Assembly (NCBI RefSeq): GCF_900128945.1
Contig: NZ_FQUD01000001.1
Location: forward strand, 972,838-1,036,837
Reading direction: 5' to 3'
Length of the DNA: 64,000 bases
Source of the DNA: Chryseobacterium sp. OV279
GTDB lineage: Bacteria > Bacteroidota > Bacteroidia > Flavobacteriales > Weeksellaceae
Of this stretch, positions 41,300 to 51,009 are shown piece by piece (the first letter of the stretch is position 1; each line of letters starts with the position of its first letter). The translations under genes were made by a program, and so were the position numbers. Under the pieces are notes generated by a model, which was not told where the DNA came from, searched no databases, and saw only the letters and a program-made list of their open reading frames with translations.

Positions 41300-44059
41300 A
41301 TGAAAAACAAATCAATTCTTGCGATTTTAATTCCCCTTTTAGTAAGCGGAGTTTCTCTACAGGCCCAAAAATATGTTGGGCAAAGAATCAACAGTGAAGA
41401 TGGCAGATCATCACTTATTATTTTTAATCCGGGAAGCGCTGCGAAAGATGTAGCGTTATCTGACAGTGGAAAATTGTTTTCCGAGGTTTTAAATCTTCCT
41501 GCAGGATCTAAAATGGTAAAGGTTAGCTCTGCAAAACTCTTCAGTGATTTTTCTGATGAGAAATACCAGCTTTATCACGATGGGATTAAAGTTGAATATG
41601 CCAATTATATGCTGCACTATATAAAAGGCAACCTGGTAAGCATGAATGGCGAAGTATATGATACCAACGATCTGAATACCCAGCCGGATGTCCTGGAATC
41701 TGCTGCACTTAAAACTGCCATGAAATATATAGGTGCTAAAGTTTTAATGACAAACACAGAATACGGGAGAGAGATTAATTATCAGCCTAAAGGAGAACTT
41801 GTATTATTACCGGTTGAAGCTTCCAATGGTAAATACAGACTTTTACTGTCTTACAAGTTTGACATCTTTTCAGCCGAACCTTTTCTGAGATCTCACGTGT
41901 ATGTGGATGCCAAATCAGGAGCCGTATTGCTTAACGACCAGATTATGAAGCATGCGGGAGAACATTCTCACGGAAAAGGAATGACTGGTATTTCTCCTGT
42001 AGGGCCGGAAAACCAATCAAAACAGGATTTTGCATCAATTTTTGTTGCCGGAAGCGCACAGACAAAATACAGTGGAACAAAATCAATTGAAACCACCCTT
42101 GTAAGTGGAAAGTATGCATTAAAAGATAACACAAGAGGAGGTGGAGTCAATACTTACAACAACAATAATGCAAACTATACCTCGCTTACAAAAAATAATA
42201 TTACGGATACGGATAACAACTGGACAACAGCAGAACATTCTTCCACAGGGAATGATGTAGCACTGGATGTTCATTGGGGAGTAGAGAAAACATATGATTA
42301 TTTCAAAGATACATTCAACAGAAACAGTTATGACAATCAGGGGGCTGTTCTTGATAGTTATGTCCATGTAAGAAACTCATGGGAAAATGCAGCCTGGATT
42401 GGCAGTGCCATGGTGTATGGTGACGGGGCGAGCACATTTAAACCTCTTGGAGCATTTGATGTAACCGCCCACGAATTAGGACATGCCGTATGTCAGGAAA
42501 CAGCAAATCTGGCATATCAAAGAGAATCAGGAGCGTTGAATGAAGGGCTTTCCGATATCTGGGGAGCTGTGGTTGAAAACGCTTACGCACCCGAGAAACA
42601 GAACTTTTTAATTGGTGAGGATATTACTAAAATTGCTCCTAATTATTTACGATCTATGAGCAATCCCAATTCAGGAATTTCCAAACAACCGGATACCTAT
42701 AAAGGAACCTATTGGAAAGATGCCACTAATTCCTGTATTCCGAATCCTGACACCAACGATAACTGCGGGGTTCACTACAATAGCGGCGTGCTGAATTACT
42801 GGTTCTATCTTCTGGTAATGGGAGGTTCCGGAACCAATGATATCGGAAACAGCTTCAATGTTACGGGAGTCGGATTTGAAAAAGCAGCAAAAATAGTCTA
42901 CAGATTAGAAACGTCTTATCTTACAGGGAATTCCAATTATACCAATGCTATGAACTATGGAATTCAATCTGCAAAAGATCTTTACGGTGCAGATTCAGCA
43001 GAGCATAAGGCTACTCAGAATGCATTTTATGCGGTAGGATTAGGAACAGCTTATTCCGGCGGAACGACAACAGATACTCAGGCACCTACAGCGCCTCAAT
43101 TGGTGGCTTCAGGGACCACACAAACCTCCACCACACTTTCATGGAGCGGATCTACGGATAATGTTGCGGTGACAGGTTATGATGTGTACAGAGGAACAAG
43201 TCTTCTGGGATCTACAGCTTCTGCAACGTATTCTGTAACAGGATTGACGCCGGCCACTACTTATAGTTTCACCGTTAAAGCAAAAGACGCAGCAGGGAAT
43301 ATTTCAGCAGCAAGTAATGCAGTGAGCGTTACCACACAAGCTGGTGGAGGTACCGTTACCTATTGCTCATCTTCGGGTAATTCCACGGCTGATGAACGTA
43401 TCAGCAATGTGAAATTTGCGGATATCAATCAATCATCAACAGGTACGGCAGGATACGAAAACTTTACTTCTGTTATTGGAAATGTGACGAAAGGAACTTC
43501 TTATACCGTTTCCGTTACACCATCATGGACTTCTACAAAATACAGTGAAGGATATGCAGTTTATATTGATTATAACGGTGATGGAGACTTTACAGACAGC
43601 GGAGAATTAGCATGGTCTAAAACAGCAAGCACAACATCTCCGGTGTCCGGAAGTATAACCATTCCAGCGACTGCTCTTACTGGAAATACAAGAATGAGAG
43701 TGATCATGAGATACAATGCAGTGCCTTCTTCATCATGTGGAGCATTTAACTACGGACAAGTGGAAGATTATACGTTAAAAATAACTTCTACAGGAGCTGT
43801 CTCTTCATTGATTGCTGAATCTTCTCGTGATAATACGGCTATCAGTGTTTATCCGAATCCGGTAAAAGATGTGATTAAGATTAAATCTCAATCCGGTTCA
43901 GAATTCAGATATCAGCTTGTGGATGCCCGTGGAAGCGTAGTGCAGTCTGGCGAAACCAAATCCCAGTCTATCAACGTGGAAGCATTGCTTCAGGGAGTTT
44001 ATGTTCTTTCACTGGATAACGGGAAAGAGAAAATGACTCAGAAAATTATTAAAAATTAA
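41300..44059 (+). CDS. Secreted M4 metalloprotease with Fn3, GEVED and T9SS domains, copy 1
   Basis: 919 residues. Signal peptide 1-22 (LQA-Q). An FTP/propeptide region (about 30-230) precedes the thermolysin-like catalytic domain, with H391-E-L-G-H395 and the third zinc ligand E415 in N-E-G-L-S-D. Then a fibronectin type III module (about 589-678), a GEVED domain (about 697-830) and a type A T9SS sorting domain (VYPNPVKD at about 850 to the end). A zymogen exported through T9SS, cleaving extracellular proteins. Tandem paralogue at 44762-47518. Confidence 0.95.
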   Translation: MKNKSILAILIPLLVSGVSLQAQKYVGQRINSEDGRSSLIIFNPGSAAKDVALSDSGKLFSEVLNLPAGSKMVKVSSAKLFSDFSDEKYQLYHDGIKVEYANYMLHYIKGNLVSMNGEVYDTNDLNTQPDVLESAALKTAMKYIGAKVLMTNTEYGREINYQPKGELVLLPVEASNGKYRLLLSYKFDIFSAEPFLRSHVYVDAKSGAVLLNDQIMKHAGEHSHGKGMTGISPVGPENQSKQDFASIFVAGSAQTKYSGTKSIETTLVSGKYALKDNTRGGGVNTYNNNNANYTSLTKNNITDTDNNWTTAEHSSTGNDVALDVHWGVEKTYDYFKDTFNRNSYDNQGAVLDSYVHVRNSWENAAWIGSAMVYGDGASTFKPLGAFDVTAHELGHAVCQETANLAYQRESGALNEGLSDIWGAVVENAYAPEKQNFLIGEDITKIAPNYLRSMSNPNSGISKQPDTYKGTYWKDATNSCIPNPDTNDNCGVHYNSGVLNYWFYLLVMGGSGTNDIGNSFNVTGVGFEKAAKIVYRLETSYLTGNSNYTNAMNYGIQSAKDLYGADSAEHKATQNAFYAVGLGTAYSGGTTTDTQAPTAPQLVASGTTQTSTTLSWSGSTDNVAVTGYDVYRGTSLLGSTASATYSVTGLTPATTYSFTVKAKDAAGNISAASNAVSVTTQAGGGTVTYCSSSGNSTADERISNVKFADINQSSTGTAGYENFTSVIGNVTKGTSYTVSVTPSWTSTKYSEGYAVYIDYNGDGDFTDSGELAWSKTASTTSPVSGSITIPATALTGNTRMRVIMRYNAVPSSSCGAFNYGQVEDYTLKITSTGAVSSLIAESSRDNTAISVYPNPVKDVIKIKSQSGSEFRYQLVDARGSVVQSGETKSQSINVEALLQGVYVLSLDNGKEKMTQKIIKN

Positions 44060-44110
44060 TCATTGATTTTTAACGGATCCTTCGGGATTTAACCAATACA
44101 TCATACCATT

Positions 44111-44149
44111 AAACAGTTGTGAAAATAATTTTCACAGCTGTTTTTTTTA
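44111..44149 (+). terminator. Terminator of M4 copy 1
   Basis: AAACAGTTGTGAAAA pairs with TTTTCACAGCTGTTT (one mismatch-type G-T), then T run; duplicated at 47570. Confidence 0.85.
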
Positions 44150-44164
44150 TGATCTGTGATAACT

Positions 44165-44272
44165 TTAACAATCTTTGATCAGTTGGCTGTTGTCAGAAAA
44201 ATATCAACTGAAACTTCTGATAAAGCTCAGAATGGTTCCCTGGCAAAAGCTATGCAGAAAGATTTGTTATAA
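44165..44272 (+). pseudogene. Truncated relic of the GreA-like gene
   Basis: Reading from 44177 gives DQLAVVRKISTETSDKAQNGSL then AKAMQKDLL and a stop. The first part matches the GreA-like protein at about residues 64-86 and the second its LAKAM near the C-terminus. Relative to the parent, 99 bp (33 codons) are missing, with TGG at both ends of the deleted stretch. The parent's first 60 or so codons are absent because the tandem duplication began inside the gene. A one-base indel lies just upstream. No start codon or promoter remains. Confidence 0.85.
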
Positions 44273-44761
44273 AATAGTATTCACCACAATATTATAAGAT
44301 CTGGTAGAAGGATTAAAAAAAATGACATTTCATAATGCTTTTATAAGGTATTGAAAATAAGGTGAAATAGGTCGGCTGTACAATTACAGGGATAGACAGG
44401 CTGATTTTTGGGTATTTAAATCATATAAATTTTAATGGAAAAAAGAAAATAGTACTTAATTGGGAATAAGGTGTTGCGTAAAATTTATTTTTTTACAGAT
44501 AAATTATAGAATATATTTCCTCTGTTTACATATTTTTCACGGTTTAATGTATTTAATGAATTGAAGGAGTTGCCTTGTTTGTTTTTTTAATATGTGTTTT
44601 AATTGATTAATTATTTTGTTTAATCAGGATATTTTATAATTTTTTTTAGTTTGATGGTTTGGCGTTGGAGATATTGATTATTCAATATGTAGGGATTTTT
44701 ATTGTTTGCGTATTTTGTTTGTCGTTACATTACAGAACCTTAAACAAACCAATACATATTT
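44273..44761. other. Intergenic leader of M4 copy 2
   Basis: About 490 bp, AT-rich, no gene. It is the counterpart of 40934-41299 in the duplicated unit but has diverged almost beyond recognition, and it lacks a clear copy of the TTG-N21-TAAATTTG promoter of copy 1. Confidence 0.5.
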
Positions 44762-47518
44762 ATGAAAAACAAATTGATTCCTTCTTTTTTAATTCCTCTT
44801 TTGATAAGTGGAATTTCAGTACAGGCCCAAAAATATGTTGGGCAGCGTGTCAATAGTGATGATGGCAGATCATCATTTATTACTTTTAACTCCGGAACAA
44901 CTGCTAGAAACCTGGCTTTATCAGATAGCGGAAAATTCTTCTCTGAAGTTTTAAATTTACCCGCCGGATCTAAAATGGTAAAAGTTAGCTCTGCAAAACT
45001 CTTCAATGATTTTTCTGATGAAAAATATCAGCTTTATCACGATGGGATTAAAGTTGAATTTGCCAATTATATGCTGCACTATATAAAAGGCAACCTGGTA
45101 AGCATGAATGGCGAATTATATGATACCAACGATCTGAACACCCAGCCCGATGTTCCGGAATCTGCTGCACTTAAAACTGCCATGAAATATATAGGTGCTA
45201 AAGTTTTAATGACAACCACAGAATACGGGAGAGAGATTAATTATCAGCCTAATGGAGAACTTGTACTATTACCGGTTGAAGCTTCCAATAAAAAGTATCG
45301 GCTTTTATTAGCCTATAAGTTTGACATTTTTTCAGCCGAACCTTTTTTAAGATCTAATGTGTATGTAGATGCCAAATCAGGAGCAGTATTGCTTAACGAC
45401 CAGATTATGAAGCATGCAGGAGAACATGCTCACGGAAAAGGAATGACTGGTATTTCTCCTGTAGGGCCGGAAAACCAATCAAAACAGGATTTTGCATCAA
45501 TTTTTGTTTCCGGGAACGCCCAGACAAAATACAGCGGAACAAAATCAATTGAGACCACCCTTGTAAGTGGAAAGTATGCATTAAAAGACAATACAAGAGG
45601 AGGTGGAATCAATACCTACAACAACAATAATGCGAACTATACCAGTCTTACAAAAAATAATATTACGGATACGGATAACAACTGGACAACAGCAGAACAT
45701 TCTTCCACAGGGAATGATGTAGCACTGGATGTTCATTGGGGAGTAGAGAAAACATACGATTATTTCAAAGATACATTCAACAGAAACAGTTATGATAATC
45801 AGGGGGCTGTTCTTGACAATTATGTTCATGTAAAATACTCATGGGAAAATGCAGCCTGGAATGGCAGTGCCATGGTGTATGGTGACGGGGCGAGCACATT
45901 TAAGCCTCTTGGAGCATTTGATGTTACAGCACACGAACTGGGACATGCAATATGCCAGGGGTCAGCAGCTCTTACCTACCAAAAAGAATCAGGAGCTATA
46001 AATGAAGGACTTTCCGATATTTGGGGCGCAATAGTTGAAAATAAATATGCCCCGGAAAAACAAAATTTTTTAATTGGTGAGGATATTACAAAAGTATCAC
46101 CAAACTATCTAAGGTCTATGAGTAATCCTAACTTAGGCTTGTCCAATCAACCGGATACTTATAATGGAACTTATTGGAAAGATGCAAGTAGTTCCTGCTT
46201 TCCAACAGATAATAACGATCAATGCGGTGTTCATATCAATAGCGGCGTGCTGAATTACTGGTTCTATCTTCTGGTAATGGGAGGTACCGGAACCAATGAT
46301 ATTGGAAACAGCTTCAATGTGACCGGAATCGGATTTGAAAAAGCAGCAAAAATAGTCTACAGATTAGAAACTTCTTATCTGACATCTAATTCTACCTATA
46401 GCAATACTTTAACCTACGGAATTCAATCCGTAAAAGATCTTTTCGGTGCAGATTCGGCAGAACATAAAGCTACTCAGAATGCATTTTATGCGGTAGGATT
46501 AGGAACGGCCTACTCAGGCGGAACTACAACAGATACCCAGGCACCTACAGCGCCTCAGTTGTCTGCATCTTCCACCACACAAAACTCTACATCATTGTCA
46601 TGGAGCGGATCTACGGATAATGTTGCGGTGACAGGTTATGATGTGTACAGAGGTACAAGTCTTCTTGGATCTACGACTACTGCCACAACGTATTCCGTAA
46701 CCGGACTTTCTCCGTCCACATCGTACAGCTTCACTGTGAAGGCAAAAGATGCAGCTGGAAATATTTCCGTAGTAAGCAATACCGTAAATGTAACGACCCA
46801 ATCCGGAACGGCTGCAAGCTATTGTTCAGCTTCTTCCAATTCCACAGCAGACGAGCGCATCAGCAATGTTAAATTTGCAGATATTAATCAAGTATCAACA
46901 GGGACTACAGGATATGAAGATTTTACCTCGGTTGTTGGAAATGTGGTAAAAGGAAACTCCTATACTGTTGAAGTAACTCCGTTCTGGACATCTACAAAAT
47001 TTGGCGAGGGATATGCAGTTTATATTGATTATAACGGTGACGGAGACTTTACAGACAGTGGAGAACTGGCATGGTCAAAAACAGCAAGTACAACATCTCC
47101 GGTGTCCGGAAGTATAACCATTCCAGCTACTGCTATTACAGGAAATACAAGAATGAGAGTGATTATGAAATACAATGCAGTGCCTTCGTCTTCATGTGGA
47201 ACAATTAGCTACGGACAGGTGGAAGATTATACCTTAAAAATAACTTCTGTTGGTTCTATCTCTTCATTAATTGCTGAATCTTCTCGTGATAATACGGCTA
47301 TCAGTGTTTATCCAAATCCGGTAAAAGATGTGATTAAGATTAAATCTCAATCCGGTTCAGAATTCAGATATCAGCTTGTGGATGCCCGTGGAAGCGTAGT
47401 GCAGTCTGGCGAAACCAAATCCCAGTCTATCAACGTGGAAGCATTGCTTCAGGGAGTTTATGTTCTTTCACTGGATAACGGGAAAGAGAAAATTACTCAG
47501 AAAATTATTAAAAATTAA
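44762..47518 (+). CDS. Secreted M4 metalloprotease with Fn3, GEVED and T9SS domains, copy 2
   Basis: 918 residues with the same architecture as the copy at 41300: signal peptide, FTP propeptide, H391-E-L-G-H, third ligand in INEGLSD, Fn3, GEVED, T9SS type A. All catalytic residues are intact, so both copies should be active. Differences cluster in the catalytic domain around residues 395-490 and in the Fn3/GEVED part. The propeptide and the last 80 or so residues are nearly identical. Different surface and leader regions suggest diverging specificity or expression. Confidence 0.95.
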   Translation: MKNKLIPSFLIPLLISGISVQAQKYVGQRVNSDDGRSSFITFNSGTTARNLALSDSGKFFSEVLNLPAGSKMVKVSSAKLFNDFSDEKYQLYHDGIKVEFANYMLHYIKGNLVSMNGELYDTNDLNTQPDVPESAALKTAMKYIGAKVLMTTTEYGREINYQPNGELVLLPVEASNKKYRLLLAYKFDIFSAEPFLRSNVYVDAKSGAVLLNDQIMKHAGEHAHGKGMTGISPVGPENQSKQDFASIFVSGNAQTKYSGTKSIETTLVSGKYALKDNTRGGGINTYNNNNANYTSLTKNNITDTDNNWTTAEHSSTGNDVALDVHWGVEKTYDYFKDTFNRNSYDNQGAVLDNYVHVKYSWENAAWNGSAMVYGDGASTFKPLGAFDVTAHELGHAICQGSAALTYQKESGAINEGLSDIWGAIVENKYAPEKQNFLIGEDITKVSPNYLRSMSNPNLGLSNQPDTYNGTYWKDASSSCFPTDNNDQCGVHINSGVLNYWFYLLVMGGTGTNDIGNSFNVTGIGFEKAAKIVYRLETSYLTSNSTYSNTLTYGIQSVKDLFGADSAEHKATQNAFYAVGLGTAYSGGTTTDTQAPTAPQLSASSTTQNSTSLSWSGSTDNVAVTGYDVYRGTSLLGSTTTATTYSVTGLSPSTSYSFTVKAKDAAGNISVVSNTVNVTTQSGTAASYCSASSNSTADERISNVKFADINQVSTGTTGYEDFTSVVGNVVKGNSYTVEVTPFWTSTKFGEGYAVYIDYNGDGDFTDSGELAWSKTASTTSPVSGSITIPATAITGNTRMRVIMKYNAVPSSSCGTISYGQVEDYTLKITSVGSISSLIAESSRDNTAISVYPNPVKDVIKIKSQSGSEFRYQLVDARGSVVQSGETKSQSINVEALLQGVYVLSLDNGKEKITQKIIKN

Positions 47519-47569
47519 TCATTGATTTTTAACGGATCCTTCGGGATTTAACCAATACATCATACCATT

Positions 47570-47608
47570 AAACAGTTGTGGAAATAATTTTCACAGCTGT
47601 TTTTTTAT
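47570..47608 (+). terminator. Terminator of M4 copy 2
   Basis: Near-identical copy of the 44111 terminator (AAACAGTTGTGGAAA stem, T7). Confidence 0.85.
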
Positions 47609-47642
47609 GATCTATGATAACTCAAAATCGGTTAGTTTTTTC

Positions 47643-47650
47643 TAAATTTG
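47643..47650 (+). promoter_or_regulatory. Candidate -7 promoter box for thyA
   Basis: TAAATTTG fits TAnnTTTG 24 bp before the ATG at 47675. It overlaps the in-frame TTG at 47648, which argues against starting there. Confidence 0.45.
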
Positions 47651-47674
47651 AACCATCAAAACCCGCTTTCAAAA

Positions 47675-48469
47675 ATGCAGAACTACCTAGACCTTTTACA
47701 GCATATTTTAGACAATGGAACAGATAAGACCGACAGAACAGGGACCGGAACCAGAAGTGTTTTCGGGTACCAGCTGAGGTATGATCTGTCAAAAGGTTTT
47801 CCTATGGTGACCACTAAAAAAGTACACCTGAAATCCATTATCTATGAACTGCTTTGGTTTTTGAAAGGCGATACCAATGTCAAATATCTGAATGACAACG
47901 GAGTAAGTATTTGGGATGAGTGGGCAGATGAAAACGGAGACTTAGGTCCTGTTTACGGTGCACAGTGGAGAAGCTGGCAGGGAGCGGATGGGAAAATCAT
48001 AGATCAGATCACTGAGGTCATTGATCAGATTAAAAAAAATCCGGATTCCAGAAGACTGATTGTTTCTGCATGGAACGCTGCCGAAATTCCCAATATGGCG
48101 CTGGCACCCTGTCACGCTTTATTTCAGTTTTATGTAGCAGATGGAAAACTGTCGCTGCAGCTTTATCAGAGAAGTGCTGATGTCTTTTTAGGAGTACCTT
48201 TCAATATTGCGAGCTATGCATTATTACTGATGATGGTAGCGCAGGTATGTGACCTGGAAGTTGGAGATTATGTTCACAGCTTCGGGGATGTACATATTTA
48301 CAACAATCATTTTGAGCAGGTAAATAAACAGCTTTCCAGAGATCCGAGACCACTTCCTGTAATGAAACTGAATCCGGAGATCAAAGATATTTTCGGTTTT
48401 ACATTTGAAGATTTTACCCTTGAAAACTATGATCCGCATCCGGGAATTAAAGCGCCTGTAGCGGTATAA
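47675..48469 (+). CDS. thyA: Thymidylate synthase
   Basis: 264 residues from the ATG at 47675, exactly the length of the Escherichia coli enzyme; a TTG at 47648 would add nine residues. Converts dUMP to dTMP with methylenetetrahydrofolate. The nucleophile is C146 in L-A-P-C-H-A-L-F-Q, the same number as in E. coli. R-T-G-T-G-T near residue 20, DSRRL near 125 and Q-R-S-A-D near 165 are the phosphate and dUMP-binding motifs. The last base of its stop codon is the first base of the next gene's ATG. Confidence 0.97.
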   Translation: MQNYLDLLQHILDNGTDKTDRTGTGTRSVFGYQLRYDLSKGFPMVTTKKVHLKSIIYELLWFLKGDTNVKYLNDNGVSIWDEWADENGDLGPVYGAQWRSWQGADGKIIDQITEVIDQIKKNPDSRRLIVSAWNAAEIPNMALAPCHALFQFYVADGKLSLQLYQRSADVFLGVPFNIASYALLLMMVAQVCDLEVGDYVHSFGDVHIYNNHFEQVNKQLSRDPRPLPVMKLNPEIKDIFGFTFEDFTLENYDPHPGIKAPVAV

Positions 48470-49383
48470 TGAAAGTCTCGGGAATTTTCGCTGTTATTCT
48501 TACCATTACGCTCTTCAGCTGTCATCAAAAAGAAGAGAAAAAACCGGTCATTACAGATCTGTTGACCGAGGATTTCGATTATACAAAAGATGCTGTCTTC
48601 GATTCTTTAAATGTGCCACAACATTTAAGAAAAATGGTCAAAAATATTTCTGCAATAAATGTTTATGATACAGGAGTTGAAGGAAAGGGCCCGCCGATTT
48701 ATAATAATTTTGAAAACTTCAAAAAATTATCAGCATTAGCATCAGAACAGGAATTGCTATCGCTTACTGACAATAAAAATAATGCAGTAGCGGTGTATGC
48801 AGCCATTGGACTTTTGGACAAAAATAAGCAATATACGGTTCCTGCTTTTCAGAAAATGCTCAACAGAAAAGGAACGATGCCTATTCAAAATGGGTGTATT
48901 CTCAGTCATGACCACCCGGCGGAACCGGTTTACTGGACACAATATTACAAACTGAAACCTGAAGAACTCCATTCAGATCAGGATTTGAAACAGCTCGACA
49001 GCATGATCCTTTTCATGCCGGAATCTTCAGAACTTATCCTTACAACAGTATTGAGAAACAGAACCTATTCCGACGGTCTGAAAAACCAAATCGCAAAACA
49101 GGCCTTTGAAAATCATAGGCAGCCGGCCTTGAAATACCTTAACTCATGGCACAAAAAGGAATACGCTGACCTTTTGCAGAAGGAATTGGCAAATCTGATC
49201 GAAAATGATTCTATTAATATAGGACATAAAAGAGATTATGTAGCCATGTTTCTTTCCTTTAATAATCCCGGAAATAAAAAAACGGTCCTGAATTATCTCA
49301 AAAAAGACAGCCTGTGGAAAGAGGATCATGAGATTATGTCCCGGCTGGAAAATAACGGGATTTTCTCTGAAGATTACGATTGA
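48469..49383 (+). CDS. Lipoprotein of unknown function downstream of thyA
   Basis: 304 residues. Lipobox L15-F-S-C18, then a charged linker. The body is mostly helical and could be a short HEAT-like repeat protein (segments such as NAVAVYAAIGLLDKN and KKTVLNYLKKDS), but no family is recognised. Its ATG overlaps the thyA stop by one base, so translation is coupled, although no functional link to nucleotide synthesis is apparent. Confidence 0.82.
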   Translation: MKVSGIFAVILTITLFSCHQKEEKKPVITDLLTEDFDYTKDAVFDSLNVPQHLRKMVKNISAINVYDTGVEGKGPPIYNNFENFKKLSALASEQELLSLTDNKNNAVAVYAAIGLLDKNKQYTVPAFQKMLNRKGTMPIQNGCILSHDHPAEPVYWTQYYKLKPEELHSDQDLKQLDSMILFMPESSELILTTVLRNRTYSDGLKNQIAKQAFENHRQPALKYLNSWHKKEYADLLQKELANLIENDSINIGHKRDYVAMFLSFNNPGNKKTVLNYLKKDSLWKEDHEIMSRLENNGIFSEDYD

Positions 49384-49443
49384 TATTCCGAATCCTGTTG
49401 TAACAGAATCCTTAATTTTACTACTGATTGAAAAATTAATAAT

Positions 49444-50766
49444 ATGATTCTGAAAAAACTGTTTTTTGTAGCGACAGCAAGTATTTCGTGTATGGCATTT
49501 TCTCAAAGTGCAAACAAACAGAAACTAATGGATTACCTCGATTCACTTTCTGTTCACCACAAAGTAATGGGAAGTTTTGCGATTGCAGAGAACGGTCAGC
49601 CTACTTTTCTGAAGACAACCGGATTCTCCGATGCTGCAAAACAGCAGAAAACCAATATCAATACCCAATACCGCATAGGTTCCATTTCCAAAACATTCAC
49701 CGCAGTCCTTGTGATGAAAGCTGTTGAAGAGAAAAAGCTATCTCTTGACACCAAACTTTCCACCTGGTATCCGGAAATAGAAAATGCAGATAAAATAACC
49801 CTCGAAAACCTTTTACAGCACAGAAGCGGAATTCATAATCTGACGGATGAACAGGATTACTGGAACTACAATACAAAGCCCCAGACAGAACAATCCCTGT
49901 TCTCTATCATCAAAAAATATAAGAGCGACTTTGCTCCGGGAACGAAATATGAATACAGCAATTCCAACTATATTCTGCTGACCTTTATACTGGAAAAAGT
50001 ATATAAAAAGACCTATGCACAGCTGCTGAAAACCAAAATCACCAACCCTTTGAAGTTAACCCTGACAGAAGTGGGCGGAAAGATTGATCCTTCTAAAAAC
50101 CAGGCGCTTTCCTATACCTATTCCAACGGGAGTTATCAGCCATGGCAGGAAACAGATATGAGCGTTCCGTTAGGTGCAGGAGATATCATTTCCACGCCTA
50201 CTGAACTTTTGAAGTTTATCATTGCTCTGGAAAACGGAAAACTGATCAGTAAAGCCAGTCTTTCCGGGATGAAAAACTTTATCGACGGTTATGGCTACGG
50301 AATGGCAAAGGTCCCTTTTCAAACATATTCGGGTTATGGGCATAACGGTGGAATTGATCAGTTCCGCTCGGTATTGTATTATTTTCCTGAACTGAAAGTA
50401 GGAGTGAGCGCCATTACCAATCAATCAGATTACGATAATAATGATATTTCCATTAAAATGCTGGAAACATCTATTGGTAAAGATTTTAAAATGCCTAATT
50501 TTAGAGGAGTTTCTGTAGCCGCCGAAACTTTGAAAAAATATGAAGGACTTTACAAGACCGAAGGCTTTCCACTGGATATAAAAATCTTCCAGGAAGAAGG
50601 CAAACTGAAAGGACAGGCTACAGGCCAGGGCGCATTTCCACTGGAAGCGGTCTCTGAAACTGAATTTAAGTTTGAAATGGCAGGCATCAAAATGAAGTTC
50701 AATGCGGAAAAAGGAACCATGGACTTCTCGCAGGGTGCCAATAATTTTACCTTTAAGAAACAATAA
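49444..50766 (+). CDS. Secreted serine hydrolase, class C beta-lactamase fold
   Basis: 440 residues. Signal peptide 1-20. Beta-lactamase/D-peptidase fold: S80-I-S-K83 (SxxK), Y171-S-N173 (YxN), and H-N-G-G near 301 in place of KTG. A C-terminal lipocalin-like domain begins near 360 (YEGLYKTEGFPLDIKIFQ). This architecture is shared by esterases, D-aminopeptidases and peptidases; true beta-lactamase activity is unlikely to be predicted safely. The small gene at 50768 follows after one base. Confidence 0.9.
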   Translation: MILKKLFFVATASISCMAFSQSANKQKLMDYLDSLSVHHKVMGSFAIAENGQPTFLKTTGFSDAAKQQKTNINTQYRIGSISKTFTAVLVMKAVEEKKLSLDTKLSTWYPEIENADKITLENLLQHRSGIHNLTDEQDYWNYNTKPQTEQSLFSIIKKYKSDFAPGTKYEYSNSNYILLTFILEKVYKKTYAQLLKTKITNPLKLTLTEVGGKIDPSKNQALSYTYSNGSYQPWQETDMSVPLGAGDIISTPTELLKFIIALENGKLISKASLSGMKNFIDGYGYGMAKVPFQTYSGYGHNGGIDQFRSVLYYFPELKVGVSAITNQSDYDNNDISIKMLETSIGKDFKMPNFRGVSVAAETLKKYEGLYKTEGFPLDIKIFQEEGKLKGQATGQGAFPLEAVSETEFKFEMAGIKMKFNAEKGTMDFSQGANNFTFKKQ

Positions 50767-50767
50767 A

Positions 50768-50998
50768 ATGAAATATTTAAAAATCAATACAGAAGACAAT
50801 GCAGATCTTGCGGCACTTCAAAATGCAGTTCTGCAGCTGAAAGGAGTAGCCTCGGTAGAGATCATTGATGATGAAAACCCGGAAAGTGAACTGAAAAAAG
50901 CTTTTGCTAAAACCAAAGAACAGTTGAAAACGGGCGACTACGAAACCCTGGTTAATGATATTTTTGATATAATAACAAAAAATAATTCTAAAAAATAA
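50768..50998 (+). CDS. Small hypothetical protein
   Basis: 76 residues from the ATG at 50768, one base after the serine hydrolase stop; longer in-frame readings overlap that gene. Predicted beta-alpha-beta start (KYLKINTEDNADLAALQNAVLQLKGVASVEIID) resembling a small ferredoxin-like fold, then a charged helix. No family recognised. Sits 11 bp before the M1 peptidase gene. Confidence 0.7.
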   Translation: MKYLKINTEDNADLAALQNAVLQLKGVASVEIIDDENPESELKKAFAKTKEQLKTGDYETLVNDIFDIITKNNSKK

Positions 50999-51009
50999 TA
51001 AAGTAACAG

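Noticed and set aside
41300..47518. Two M4 genes as an assembly artefact
   Set aside because: The copies differ at many positions and have different leaders, and the truncated gene relic between them is diverged, so this is a real and not very recent duplication.
49444..50766. True beta-lactamase (resistance gene)
   Set aside because: The SxxK and YxN motifs are shared by many serine hydrolases, the KTG position reads HNG, and a lipocalin-like C-terminal domain is present, which fits peptidase or esterase relatives better.
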